Below are positions 5,565 through 12,857 of a stretch of DNA of 12,857 bases, piece after piece. The notes under the pieces were generated by a model. The model searched no databases and had not been told where the DNA came from. It worked only from the letters and a program-made list of their open reading frames with translations. Position numbers and translations under genes: made by a program. Numbering within the stretch: position 1 is the stretch's first letter; each line of letters starts with the position of its first letter. Source of the stretch: Gemmatimonadota bacterium (GTDB taxonomy: Bacteria; Gemmatimonadota; Gemmatimonadetes; Longimicrobiales; Gaopeijiaceae); contig SKZC01000041.1 of NCBI GenBank assembly GCA_007127575.1, forward strand, positions 1 to 12,857, in the 5' to 3' direction.

Positions 5565-6803
5565 ATGTCCAAGTACGTCCACGCCCGTGTTCCCGACGAC
5601 GGTGAGCCCATCCAGGTCCACGACGGCCGCCTCGAGGTTCCCTCTCACCCCATCGTACCTTTCGTGGAGGGTGACGGGATCGGACCCGACATCTGGAAGG
5701 CCACGCGGAGGGTCGTGGATGCGGCGGTGGACCACGTCTTCGGCGGTGAGCGCTCCATCGTCTGGATGGAGGTGTTCGCTGGGGAAAAGGCTCGGGAAAA
5801 GACTGGAGAGTGGCTTCCGGAGGAGACGTTCCAGGCGCTCCGGGACTTCAAGGTGGGAATCAAGGGGCCCCTGACGACCCCTGTGGGGGGGGGGATCCGC
5901 TCCTTGAACGTGACTCTGCGGCAGGTCCTGGACCTATACTCCTGCATCCGTCCGTGCCGATGGGTCAAGGGCGTTCCCTCCCCCATGCGGGAGCCGGAAA
6001 AGCTGGACGTTGTGATCTTCCGCGAGAATACCGAGGACGTCTACGCGGGCATCGAATGGGAGTCGGGAAGCCCTGAAGCGGAGAAAGTCCGTCGCTTTCT
6101 GGTGGATGAGATGGGAGCCAACATCCGGGAGAAGAGTGGGATCGGGATCAAGCCCATCTCCCCCTTCGGGACGAAGCGCCATGTAGCGGCATCCATCCGG
6201 TACGCCCTGGAGAGGGGCCGCAGCTCAGTGACGCTGGTGCACAAGGGCAACATCATGAAGTACACGGAAGGGGCGTTCAGCGATTGGGGCTACGAGGCGG
6301 CTCGGGAGAGCTTTCCGGACCAGACGATCCCCGAGTCTCGGGTCTGGGATGGGGAGGAGCCCGGCGATCGGGTGGTGATCCAGGACCGCATCGCCGATGC
6401 CATGTTCCAGCAGGTTCTGCTGCGACCCGACGAGTACGACGTCATCACCACTCCCAACCTGAACGGCGACTATATCTCCGATGCCTGCGCGGCACAGGTG
6501 GGAGGGTTGGGGATGGCGCCGGGAGCCAACGTGGGAGACGAGATCGCCCTCTTCGAGGCGACGCACGGGACCGCTCCCAAGTACGCGGGGCAGGACAAGG
6601 TGAACCCCGGTTCCCTGATTCTTTCCGCCGTCATGATGCTGGAGCACCTGGGATGGGATGAAGCGGCTCGGGCGGTGGACCGCGGGTTGGAGGGAGCCGT
6701 GGCAGCCAGGACGGTGACCTACGATCTGGAGCGGCAGATGGAGGGCGCCACGAAAGTCTCCACCTCCGCCTTCGCGGAGGCCATCGTCGAGAAGATGGGC
6801 TGA
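5565..6803 (+). CDS. icd: NADP-dependent isocitrate dehydrogenase
   Basis: A 412-residue homodimeric-type enzyme, close to the 416 of E. coli Icd and nearly in register with it. It oxidatively decarboxylates isocitrate to 2-oxoglutarate in the TCA cycle, making NADPH. Substrate residues are visible: S113 and N115 in IRSLNVTLRQ, R119, R129, R153 and Y160 in FRENTEDVYAGIEW, and K227 in HKGNIMKYTEGAF. Metal-binding D302 and D306 lie in NLNGDYISDACAAQ. NADP preference is shown by K339-Y340 in HGTAPKYAG and by Y386 and R390 in VTYDLER, the positions that contact the 2'-phosphate in E. coli. S113 is the residue phosphorylated by AceK in enterics; no aceK is in the window. The ATG at 5565 has GGAG about 10 nt upstream. 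The gene is divergent from the SDR gene and ends 10 bp before pepA, so the two are probably cotranscribed. Confidence 0.96.
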   Translation: MSKYVHARVPDDGEPIQVHDGRLEVPSHPIVPFVEGDGIGPDIWKATRRVVDAAVDHVFGGERSIVWMEVFAGEKAREKTGEWLPEETFQALRDFKVGIKGPLTTPVGGGIRSLNVTLRQVLDLYSCIRPCRWVKGVPSPMREPEKLDVVIFRENTEDVYAGIEWESGSPEAEKVRRFLVDEMGANIREKSGIGIKPISPFGTKRHVAASIRYALERGRSSVTLVHKGNIMKYTEGAFSDWGYEAARESFPDQTIPESRVWDGEEPGDRVVIQDRIADAMFQQVLLRPDEYDVITTPNLNGDYISDACAAQVGGLGMAPGANVGDEIALFEATHGTAPKYAGQDKVNPGSLILSAVMMLEHLGWDEAARAVDRGLEGAVAARTVTYDLERQMEGATKVSTSAFAEAIVEKMG

Positions 6804-6813
6804 GGGGGGATCT

Positions 6814-8304
6814 GTGCGCATCGAGCCCGTCCTTCAGGACGCCGAACGACGTGAGCTTCCCCTTCTCGCACACTCCGCCTTCCAGGGAGACGCACCGCCG
6901 GAGGAACTCGTCGCCGGGCTCCCTTCCGTGCACCAGGGGACCGTCCGTCGCGCGTGGACGTCAGGGGAGTTTCGGGGGCGAGAGGACCAAAGCCTCCTTC
7001 TCCACACGCCGGAAGGCGAAGAGGGCCCCGAGAGATTCTTGATCCTGGGGGCGGGAGAGGAAGACAAGGCAAGCGCCGAGACGGTGCGGCGCCTCGCGGC
7101 CCGGGCCGTTCGCCGGACCCAGGAGCTGAGCCTTCCGTTTCTGGGATTCCGCCTACCCAAGCTCTCCGGACTGTCGGATGAGGAGCAAGCCCAGGCGGCG
7201 AGTGAAGGTGCGGTGCTCGCGGAGTGGAGATTCCTTGAGCTCCAGACTCCGAAGGAGCCTGCCCCCACTCCCGTGGAGTCCTTCGGTCTCGTGGGAGGAG
7301 GTGAGGAGGAGGTCCGCCGAGGGGCGGAGGTGGGAAGGATCGTGGCTGACGCGGAGAACTTCGCCCGAACGCTCCAGAATCGTCCGGGGAACGTAGCCAC
7401 GCCCGCTCATCTGGCCGAGATAGCTCAGGAGGTGGGCGCCCAGGGGGCGATGGAGGTCACCATTCTGGGCCCGAAGGAGTTGGAAGAGGAGGGCATGGGT
7501 GCCCTCCTGGCCGTATCCCAGGGCTCTACCCAGGAGCCTCGTCTCATCGTGCTGGAGCATCGTGGGGGGGACCAGGGGGAGGCTCCCGTCGCTCTGGTGG
7601 GAAAGGGCCTCACCTTCGATTCCGGCGGGATCTCCATCAAGCCCTCGTCGGGAATGGAGGACATGAAGTACGACATGTCCGGGGGGGCGGCCGTGCTGGC
7701 GGCGATGAAGGGGGTGGCGGAGCTGGGACTTCCCATGAACGTCTTGGGGGTCGTCCCCTCGGCGGAGAACCTGCCTTCGGGGACGGCGGTGAAACCTGGG
7801 GACGTCATCCGGACCCGGTCTGGGAAGGCGGTGGAGGTCATCAACACCGACGCCGAAGGCCGACTGATCCTGGCGGATGCCCTCTCCTACATCGGGGACC
7901 GTGAGCCGGCGGCCATAGTGGACTGCGCCACACTCACCGGGGCTTGCGTGGTAGCGTTGGGTCACCACGCCGCTGCCGTCCTGGGGACGGACGAAGATCT
8001 CATCTCCGCGCTTCGGGAAGCGGGAGACCGTTCCGGGGAGCGTTGTTGGCCTCTCCCCCTTTGGCCGGAGTACCGGACCCAGCTCGATAGCAAGGTGGCG
8101 GACCTCAAGAACGTAGGGGGCCGGCCTGCAGGCACCATCACCGCGGCTCACTTTCTTCGGGAGTTCGTGGGTGAGATCCCCTGGGCTCACCTGGACGTCG
8201 CCGGCACGGCATACGGCGAGGGGAAGCTGCCATACCGGCGAGATGGCGGCTTCGGGTTTCCCACCCGACTTCTACTGGAGTGGCTGCGGAGTCGAACGAG
8301 GTGA
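6814..8304 (+). CDS. pepA: Leucyl aminopeptidase (peptidase family M17)
   Basis: A 496-residue two-domain M17 aminopeptidase with the normal family length. The N-terminal regulatory domain (about 1-165) is variable; the C-terminal catalytic domain carries the two-metal site. VGKGLTFDSGGISIKP supplies K264 and D269 plus the catalytic K276, the Asp of KYDMSGG is D287, and the family signature NTDAEGRL (344-351) supplies D346, E348 and catalytic R350. DCATLTGACVVALGHHAAAV and VGGRPAGTITAAHFL are also typical. It removes N-terminal leucine and similar residues from peptides in the cytosol, usually as a hexamer. The start is a GTG at 6814-6816 preceded by a strong GAGGGGGG site, 10 bp after the icd stop. 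Its own stop overlaps the GTG of the next gene (GTGA at 8301-8304), indicating cotranslation. Confidence 0.95.
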   Translation: MRIEPVLQDAERRELPLLAHSAFQGDAPPEELVAGLPSVHQGTVRRAWTSGEFRGREDQSLLLHTPEGEEGPERFLILGAGEEDKASAETVRRLAARAVRRTQELSLPFLGFRLPKLSGLSDEEQAQAASEGAVLAEWRFLELQTPKEPAPTPVESFGLVGGGEEEVRRGAEVGRIVADAENFARTLQNRPGNVATPAHLAEIAQEVGAQGAMEVTILGPKELEEEGMGALLAVSQGSTQEPRLIVLEHRGGDQGEAPVALVGKGLTFDSGGISIKPSSGMEDMKYDMSGGAAVLAAMKGVAELGLPMNVLGVVPSAENLPSGTAVKPGDVIRTRSGKAVEVINTDAEGRLILADALSYIGDREPAAIVDCATLTGACVVALGHHAAAVLGTDEDLISALREAGDRSGERCWPLPLWPEYRTQLDSKVADLKNVGGRPAGTITAAHFLREFVGEIPWAHLDVAGTAYGEGKLPYRRDGGFGFPTRLLLEWLRSRTR

Positions 8305-10250
8305 CCCTTTGCCGGTGGCTCTGGACGGCGGGGGTTCTCCTCGCCTTCTCCGGGGCCGCGATGCCACTGTGGGGCGCCGCCCCCAGCTCCTCGTCCGCCC
8401 TGTGGCTCCAGGTCCCGGACACCGTGGAGGTCCCGGATACCATCCAGCCGCCGGACACCCTCCCCGAAGTGGTGGGACCCGAGGAGGACGAGGAGGAGGA
8501 ACGGGTCCCGGTGGACTTCCCCCTCTTCCCGACGGTGGAGGGGACGGGTCCGGTCCATGGCGTCTGGGAATGGGACCGGGAGGGGCTGCTGGGCACCCGG
8601 GCCTTCACTCTGGTGGAGCTTCTGGAGGAGATCCCCGGGGCGTTCGGCCTCCGCTCCGGAGATCACGGGCACCCAGCGGTGGTCACGGCCTTCGGTCTCA
8701 CCGGGGGTCGGATCCGGGTCTTTCAGGACGGCTTCGAGTTGCCTCCTCTGGACGGGGGGACCCCGGATCTGGCTCGGATCTCTCTCGGGGGGCTGGACCG
8801 GGTCCGGGTGGAGCGCCGGCCGGGAGAGCTCCGGATCCACCTTCGAGGGCTTCGGGTGGAGGAGCCGGACCCCTACTCTCTGGTTCAGGCCGGAACGGGA
8901 GACCTGAACACGAACTTCTTCCGGGGCACTTTCGCCCACCCCGATGCCCTGGGCGGGAACGTGACGTTGTCTCTCGACCGACTGGACACCGATGGCCGCC
9001 AGCGTCGGCATCCCGGGGCGTTGTTCGGGACCCACTTCCGGTACTCCCTCCACCGGGAACATGGAGGTGGATTGGGTTTCGAGTTCCGCCGTTTTTCCAC
9101 CCGTCGACCCGAGGAAGCGTTTGCGCCGGGAGAGCTGGTGAGGACGGACTGGCTGCTGAGGAGTCGGTGGCCCCTTCGAGAGGAACTCACCGGGGAGCTC
9201 TTCGTCGGCCGGTCCCGTTTGGTGCCCGGGAGTGACGGCGAGTCGGCCGACCTTCCCTCCGAGGCTCGAGCCACCTTCGATCCGGATCCCCGGGGCCAGG
9301 TAGGAGCTCGCATCCGGTTTCAGGGCGAGTCGGCGTGGGGGGACCTGACCCAGACGGTGAGCGAAGGGGAGGGGTGGCCCCGGACCCGGAGCACGCTGCA
9401 GGTGGGAGGTCGTCTAGCGGATTGGGGTGGGGGAGAGGCGACGGTGGCCCGGGAAGGGTGGCCCGACGCCTCGGGAGGGGCGATCCAGGGGCGGATCTGG
9501 ACCCGTCCCTTCTCCGGGGTCACCCTCTTCGCCGAGGCAGGGACGGATCGGCGAGGTCTTCCGTACGTTCCGCCACCCGAGCCCGGGGACGAGGGAGAGG
9601 ACGATCCGGAGAACTCGGTGGAAGAGCCGATTGAACCCGAGCCGGGAGACCCCGACCTCCCTCGTTTCAGCGAACGAACCGGTGTGCGCGCCGGCGCCGA
9701 GTACCGCCGAGGAGACCTAGCCGTTTCTGCCGCCTGGGTGGGTCTCTCCACCGATTCTCTCCCTCCCTTCGGACTGCCTATGGATAGGGAGGCGGCCTTC
9801 GCCCCCGGAGGCGAGACCGGGGCGGTGGAGGTCTCGGCGGATGTGCCCATTCCCGTGTTGGAGGGCCTGCGCCTTCGGGCTTCAGCGGTTCGAACGGTGG
9901 TGGGAGAAACCCAGCGATATGTTCCGGCAACGGTCTGGGACGCGGGATTGGTGTTCCACGATACCTTCTTTCCCACGGACAACCTGGAGGTCTGGGTGGA
10001 TGCGGGAGCCAAGGGTCGGGACCGGATGTTGGTGGCTGTTCCCCTTCCAGGAGAGGGGGAGGTGGGGGCCGGGTCCTTTTCAAGGTACCAGCCCCACTGG
10101 TACTTCCGGCTCCAGATCCGAGTGGTTACCGTGCGAGCCTTCCTGAACTGGGAGAACGCCACGAACCGGGTGGAGAATCACGACTTCCTGGATCGACCCC
10201 TGCCGGGGATGAGGGTGGTCTGGGGGATCCGTTGGACCATGTGGAACTGA
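8301..10250 (+). CDS. TonB-dependent-receptor-like outer-membrane protein with plug domain
   Basis: A 649-residue secreted protein. It begins with a signal sequence (LCRWLWTAGVLLAFSGAAM), then a short linker with three PDT repeats and an acidic run (EEDEEEE). A plug-like domain follows at about 101-183: AFTLVELLEEIPGAF, RIRVFQDGFELPPLDGG and ISLGGLDRVRVERRPGELR match the PGv / lDG / iervEv pattern of TonB plug domains. The rest is rich in alternating beta-type segments and ends LNWENATNR...RPLPGMRVVWGIRWTMWN, like the last strands of TonB-dependent barrels. There is no clear TonB box, and the length is short for a siderophore receptor. An acidic, proline-rich stretch at about 426-455 is probably a surface loop. 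The ligand is unknown. I chose the GTG at 8301 because it overlaps the pepA stop (GTGA) and has GGAG nine bases upstream; an in-frame GTG at 8280 lacks a usable site. Confidence 0.78.
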   Translation: MTLCRWLWTAGVLLAFSGAAMPLWGAAPSSSSALWLQVPDTVEVPDTIQPPDTLPEVVGPEEDEEEERVPVDFPLFPTVEGTGPVHGVWEWDREGLLGTRAFTLVELLEEIPGAFGLRSGDHGHPAVVTAFGLTGGRIRVFQDGFELPPLDGGTPDLARISLGGLDRVRVERRPGELRIHLRGLRVEEPDPYSLVQAGTGDLNTNFFRGTFAHPDALGGNVTLSLDRLDTDGRQRRHPGALFGTHFRYSLHREHGGGLGFEFRRFSTRRPEEAFAPGELVRTDWLLRSRWPLREELTGELFVGRSRLVPGSDGESADLPSEARATFDPDPRGQVGARIRFQGESAWGDLTQTVSEGEGWPRTRSTLQVGGRLADWGGGEATVAREGWPDASGGAIQGRIWTRPFSGVTLFAEAGTDRRGLPYVPPPEPGDEGEDDPENSVEEPIEPEPGDPDLPRFSERTGVRAGAEYRRGDLAVSAAWVGLSTDSLPPFGLPMDREAAFAPGGETGAVEVSADVPIPVLEGLRLRASAVRTVVGETQRYVPATVWDAGLVFHDTFFPTDNLEVWVDAGAKGRDRMLVAVPLPGEGEVGAGSFSRYQPHWYFRLQIRVVTVRAFLNWENATNRVENHDFLDRPLPGMRVVWGIRWTMWN

Positions 10251-10285
10251 GAGACGAGGGGGCCTGGATGGCCTGCGGATCGAAT

Positions 10286-10314
10286 TTGGTTCAGGCATCA
10301 GAGCACGGTATAGT
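10286..10314 (+). promoter_or_regulatory. Putative sigma70 promoter of the yicC-gmk-rpoZ-coaBC cluster
   Basis: TTGGTT (10286-10291) and TATAGT (10309-10314, 5 of 6 to the -10 consensus) are separated by 17 bp. The predicted start near 10321 leaves a leader of about 15 nt containing the GAGG ribosome site of yicC. It is the best promoter-like sequence in the window and falls in the 85-bp gap where a new transcription unit is expected. Confidence 0.55.
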
Positions 10315-10335
10315 ACAAAGCTCGAGGTGGTGGGG

Positions 10336-11226
10336 ATGATTCGAAGCATGACGGGCTACGGCGAAGCGGAGGGGGGCGAGGAAGGAGAACGCCTCCGGGT
10401 GGAGATCCGGACCGTGAACCACCGGCACTTCCACCTCACCGCTCGGGGTCCGCGGGGGGTGGATCGGCTCAACGCGCGTCTGGAACGGTGGCTCCGTGGG
10501 GCCTTCTCCCGCGGCCACGCCACCGTGTCCGTGACTCGGGGTTCGTCGAATCCAGGTGAGGCTCCTGTGGTGGCCGTGGACATGGATCGGGCGCGGGCGT
10601 ACGGGGACGCTCTCCGCCGGATGCAGGAAGAGCTAGGGCTTTCGGGGGAGGTGGAGCTGGGGACCATGGCCCGGTTCACGGACGTCTTCCGGGCACCGGA
10701 GGCCGCAGGGGAGGGAGAAGGGGTGGACGTGGACCTGCTCCAATCTCTCGTGGAGGGCGCCAGCCGAGCCGTGGTCCGAATGCGAGAGGAAGAGGGCGCC
10801 CGGCTCCAGCAGGACCTGGAGGAGCGGTTGGTGGCCATGGAGGGCCATTTGTCTACGATCCGGGATCGGGCTCCTCGGAGGATGCTGGCCGAACGGGACC
10901 GCCTCCGACAGGCTGTGCAGGAGCTCACCGATGAGTTGGAGGTGGACGAAGAACGGTTGGCCCGTGAGGTGGCGTATCTGGCGGAGCGGTGGGACATCAG
11001 CGAAGAGGTCGTGCGATTCGATGCCCACGTGGCGGCCTTCCGTGACGCCCTGGATTCCGCTTCGGCGGAGGCCGTGGGGAAGCGGCTCACCTTCCTGGCT
11101 CAAGAGCTCCTCCGGGAGGCGAACACCATCGCCTCCAAGGCCAACGACGCCGAGATCGCCCAGGCTGCCGTGGCGCTAAAAGAGGAGATCGAGCGGATCC
11201 GTGAGCAGGTGGAGAACGTGGAGTGA
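10336..11226 (+). CDS. yicC: YicC/YloC family endoribonuclease
   Basis: A 296-residue protein beginning MIRSMTGYGEAE, the hallmark start of YicC/YloC proteins. EIRTVNHRHFHL is the conserved N-terminal strand and turn. The C-terminal domain (TFLAQELLREANTIASKAND and a final helix ending KEEIERIREQVENVE) is highly typical. E. coli YicC has been described as an endoribonuclease that acts on structured RNA; the detailed role here is not shown by the sequence. The middle third is helical and charged, likely coiled coil. Two GTG codons at 10327-10332 lie in frame upstream, but the ATG at 10336 matches the family start and has GAGG eight bases before it. The stop overlaps the GTG of gmk by 4 nt (GTGA), so the two are translationally coupled, as in many bacteria. 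Confidence 0.93.
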   Translation: MIRSMTGYGEAEGGEEGERLRVEIRTVNHRHFHLTARGPRGVDRLNARLERWLRGAFSRGHATVSVTRGSSNPGEAPVVAVDMDRARAYGDALRRMQEELGLSGEVELGTMARFTDVFRAPEAAGEGEGVDVDLLQSLVEGASRAVVRMREEEGARLQQDLEERLVAMEGHLSTIRDRAPRRMLAERDRLRQAVQELTDELEVDEERLAREVAYLAERWDISEEVVRFDAHVAAFRDALDSASAEAVGKRLTFLAQELLREANTIASKANDAEIAQAAVALKEEIERIREQVENVE

Positions 11227-11903
11227 ACGATCTCCCTTTTCGGCCCTGTCCCGTGGTTCTCGCCGCTCCCAGCGGTACCGGCAAGACTACCATCGCCCGG
11301 GAGCTGGTGGCCGGGAGCCCGCGCTTCGTCTTCTCCGTGTCCGCTACCACCCGGGCGGCCCGGGACGGGGAGAGGGACGGTGTGGACTACCGTTTCGTGG
11401 GAGAAGAGGCGTTTCAGGCCATGATCCGGGAGAACCGACTTGTGGAATGGGCGGAGGTGCATGGGAACCTCTACGGTACGCCCCGATCCGAGCTGGAGTC
11501 TGCTCAGGAACGGGGTCAGCACGTGGTGCTTGACATCGATGTCCAGGGAGCGCGACAAATCCGAGAGGCCGTTCCGGAGGCGGTTCTCATCTTCATCTTC
11601 CCCCCGTCGGGGGTAGATCTGCTCCGCCGGCTCGGGGGGCGGGGAACGGAAAACGACGAGGAGGTGGTGCGACGCCTCCGGAATGCCCAGGAGGAAATGG
11701 ACCGGGCTCGGCACTTCGACTATATCGTGGTGAATGACGAGTTGGACCGGGCGGTGACGCGGATCCACGGCGTGGTGGAGGCGGAGCATCGGCGGCCGTC
11801 CAGGATCATGGGGCTGGAGGACGAGATTCGGAGGCTGAGGAACGAAATCGGTGAGGTGGTGTCCGGCGAAGCTGAGCTGGCACCCGACGACGCGAACGCT
11901 TGA
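11223..11903 (+). CDS. gmk: Guanylate kinase
   Basis: A 226-residue P-loop kinase that phosphorylates GMP to GDP with ATP in the cytosol. The Walker A motif is APSGTGKTT (15-23). The GMP-binding region follows with SVSATTRAARDGE (the usual Pro of TTRxPRxGE is Ala), GVDYRFV, and VEWAEVHGNLYGTP (74-87). Walker B-like VVLDIDVQGARQI and the lid LLRRLGGRGTENDEEVVRRL are intact. DYIVVNDELDRAV near the C-terminus is also family-typical. The 20-30 residues past the usual end are charged and acidic. The start is GTG at 11223-11225, overlapping the yicC stop, with GGAG about 8 nt upstream. The cluster order yicC-gmk-rpoZ-coaBC is a conserved housekeeping arrangement. Confidence 0.96.
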   Translation: MNDLPFRPCPVVLAAPSGTGKTTIARELVAGSPRFVFSVSATTRAARDGERDGVDYRFVGEEAFQAMIRENRLVEWAEVHGNLYGTPRSELESAQERGQHVVLDIDVQGARQIREAVPEAVLIFIFPPSGVDLLRRLGGRGTENDEEVVRRLRNAQEEMDRARHFDYIVVNDELDRAVTRIHGVVEAEHRRPSRIMGLEDEIRRLRNEIGEVVSGEAELAPDDANA

Positions 11904-11924
11904 GAATGCCAGAGGAGGACGACC

Positions 11925-12140
11925 ATGCGGGTTTTCACCCCGGAAGAGGTTGCACGCCATACCGATAGCAAGTACCTGGGGGTTCTGGTGGCGGCGAAGT
12001 ATGCCAGAGAGCTGAACGCCCTTCCCCGGGAGACGCTTCCCATCGGAGAGGAGAAGAAGCTCACCACCCGGTCGTTGGAGGCGCTGACCTCCGGTCAGAT
12101 CGAGTTCCGCCTGGTGGGCAGGCGCCGACGCGAGGTCTAG
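11925..12140 (+). CDS. rpoZ: DNA-directed RNA polymerase omega subunit
   Basis: A 71-residue omega subunit, shorter than the 91 of E. coli. It shows the conserved core: FTPEEVARHTDSKYLGVLVA, AAKYARELNA, and the basic-then-helical KKLTTRSLEALTSGQIEF (the KP.t.ALeE.. equivalent). It helps assemble and stabilise the RNA polymerase core by latching onto beta-prime, and in some lineages is part of a ppGpp site. Translation starts at an ATG with a strong AGGAGG seven or so bases upstream, the best ribosome site in the window. It follows gmk by 21 bp and ends one base before the coaBC start codon. Confidence 0.9.
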   Translation: MRVFTPEEVARHTDSKYLGVLVAAKYARELNALPRETLPIGEEKKLTTRSLEALTSGQIEFRLVGRRRREV

Positions 12141-12141
12141 G

Positions 12142-12857
12142 GTGGCGTTGGCCGGGCCGTTGTCCCCTCGCCGTCCGTGGAAGGAGCGGCGCGTGGTGCT
12201 GGGGGTCACCGGCGGGATCGCGGCCTACAAGAGCGTTCAAGTCGCCCGGGACCTCACCAGATTGGGGGCCGTGGTGGATGTGGTTCTCACCCCCTCCGCG
12301 ACCCGGTTCGTACCCCCTCTCACCTTCGAAGGGGTAACGGGTCGGCCCGCCCTCACCGAGCTCTTCTCCGCCCGGGGCGCCGCGCTCCATATCCGGTTGG
12401 CTCAGGAGGCGGATCTGGTTCTGGTGGCTCCAGCTACCGCCGATTTCATGGCCCGGGCGGCTCACGGCCGAGCCGACGATCTCCTCACCACCCTCCTTCT
12501 GGCCACCTCAGCTCCCGTGGTGTTGGCTCCGGCCATGAACGATCAGATGTTCCGGCATCCACAGACGAAACGAAATCTCGTGCATCTGGAGGACGCCCTG
12601 GGATACTCCATCGCCGGTCCCGGTGTGGGGCCGCTGGCGTATGGGGAGGGGGAGGGGCCCGGCCGGATGTTGGAGCCCTATGAGCTGATCCAGCATGTGG
12701 GGCGAGGCTTGGCCCGAGACGAGCTCTTTCATCAACGAACGGCTCTCATCACCTCGGGCCCCACCCGGGAACCCCTGGACCCGGTTCGATACCTGGGAAA
12801 CCGGTCGTCGGGGCGGATGGGGCACGCGGTGGCGGCGGCGGCCTGGCGGCGCGGTGC
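12142..12857 (+). CDS. coaBC: Bifunctional phosphopantothenoylcysteine decarboxylase / phosphopantothenate-cysteine ligase, CoaBC (cut at right edge)
   Basis: The first 238 residues are present: the whole flavoprotein CoaC domain (about 15-190) and the start of CoaB. The CoaC fold opens VVLGVTGGIAAYKSVQVARD, the active-site His is in ALHIRLA (H83), and FMN/substrate motifs are LVAPATADFMARAAHGRADD and APAMNDQMF (PxMNxxMW, with Phe for Trp). The substrate clamp reads GVGPLAYGEGEGPGRM, where the catalytic Cys of E. coli Dfp (ACGD.G.GRM) is replaced by Tyr at about 167. CoaB begins with ALITSGPTREPLDPVRYLGN and RSSGRMGHAVA. The enzyme makes 4'-phosphopantetheine from phosphopantothenate and cysteine in coenzyme A synthesis. 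The GTG at 12142 lies one base after the rpoZ stop with GAGG six bases upstream; GTGs at 12193 and 12196 are possible but would trim the N-terminus to the first strand. Confidence 0.93.
   Translation, partial: MALAGPLSPRRPWKERRVVLGVTGGIAAYKSVQVARDLTRLGAVVDVVLTPSATRFVPPLTFEGVTGRPALTELFSARGAALHIRLAQEADLVLVAPATADFMARAAHGRADDLLTTLLLATSAPVVLAPAMNDQMFRHPQTKRNLVHLEDALGYSIAGPGVGPLAYGEGEGPGRMLEPYELIQHVGRGLARDELFHQRTALITSGPTREPLDPVRYLGNRSSGRMGHAVAAAAWRRG

Noticed and set aside
4504..5874. A 456-codon plus-strand open frame across the SDR gene, the intergenic gap and the start of icd
   Set aside because: It is antisense to a convincing SDR and then out of frame with icd, with no family motif and no ribosome site at its start.
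7153..8190. A 345-codon minus-strand frame within pepA
   Set aside because: It is the antisense shadow of a clear M17 peptidase; composition is His/Arg/Gly/Pro-rich without motifs.
8171..9235. A 354-codon plus-strand frame overlapping the end of pepA and the start of the outer-membrane protein
   Set aside because: It is out of frame with two well-supported genes and its translation is Gly/Arg/Pro-rich shadow sequence.
10251..10285. Possible terminator after the outer-membrane protein gene (GGCC-TGGAT-GGCC)
   Set aside because: The stem is only 4 bp and no T-run follows; not supportable as a terminator.

Overview
This is a GC-rich bacterial window carrying ordinary chromosomal genes packed closely together. 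A lipoprotein-type iron-binding protein and a TonB-type plug/barrel protein indicate a diderm cell. The mix of GC-rich codon use, yicC-gmk-rpoZ-coaBC order, and a plug-domain outer-membrane protein with PDT-rich mature N-terminus would fit Gemmatimonadota or a relative. That placement is inference only; nothing here is a definitive marker.

Left half (1-5241), all on the minus strand. In transcription order: a short-chain dehydrogenase/reductase (SDR) of dihydropteridine-reductase-like type; a ferric-iron ABC uptake pair (lipoprotein binding protein, then two-domain permease, overlapping by 10 nt); a MenC-type o-succinylbenzoate synthase; and the N-terminal part of an ImuB-like Y-family polymerase that runs off the left edge. 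The binding-protein gene has a Fur-box-like sequence upstream. A 12-bp perfect hairpin separates the permease from menC. The ImuB-like gene has its own promoter, with an SOS-box-like direct repeat over the expected start point.

Centre (5242-5564): a divergent 323-bp intergenic region between the SDR gene and icd. It holds a reasonable minus-strand promoter for the SDR gene and a compact 54-bp element with interleaved inverted repeats that could fold as a pseudoknot.

Right half (5565-12857), all on the plus strand. First comes a tight cluster of NADP-isocitrate dehydrogenase, M17 leucyl aminopeptidase and a TonB-plug/barrel outer-membrane protein (10-nt gap, then 4-nt overlap). A clear sigma70-like promoter then precedes the conserved housekeeping cluster yicC-gmk-rpoZ-coaBC (4-nt overlap, 21-nt gap, 1-nt gap), with coaBC cut by the right edge.

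No mobile elements, CRISPR arrays, tRNA or rRNA genes were seen, and no obvious new multi-gene system. The most unusual signals are the catalytic-residue departures (ImuB-like polymerase, SDR, CoaC cysteine), the putative SOS and Fur sites, and the structured element upstream of icd.
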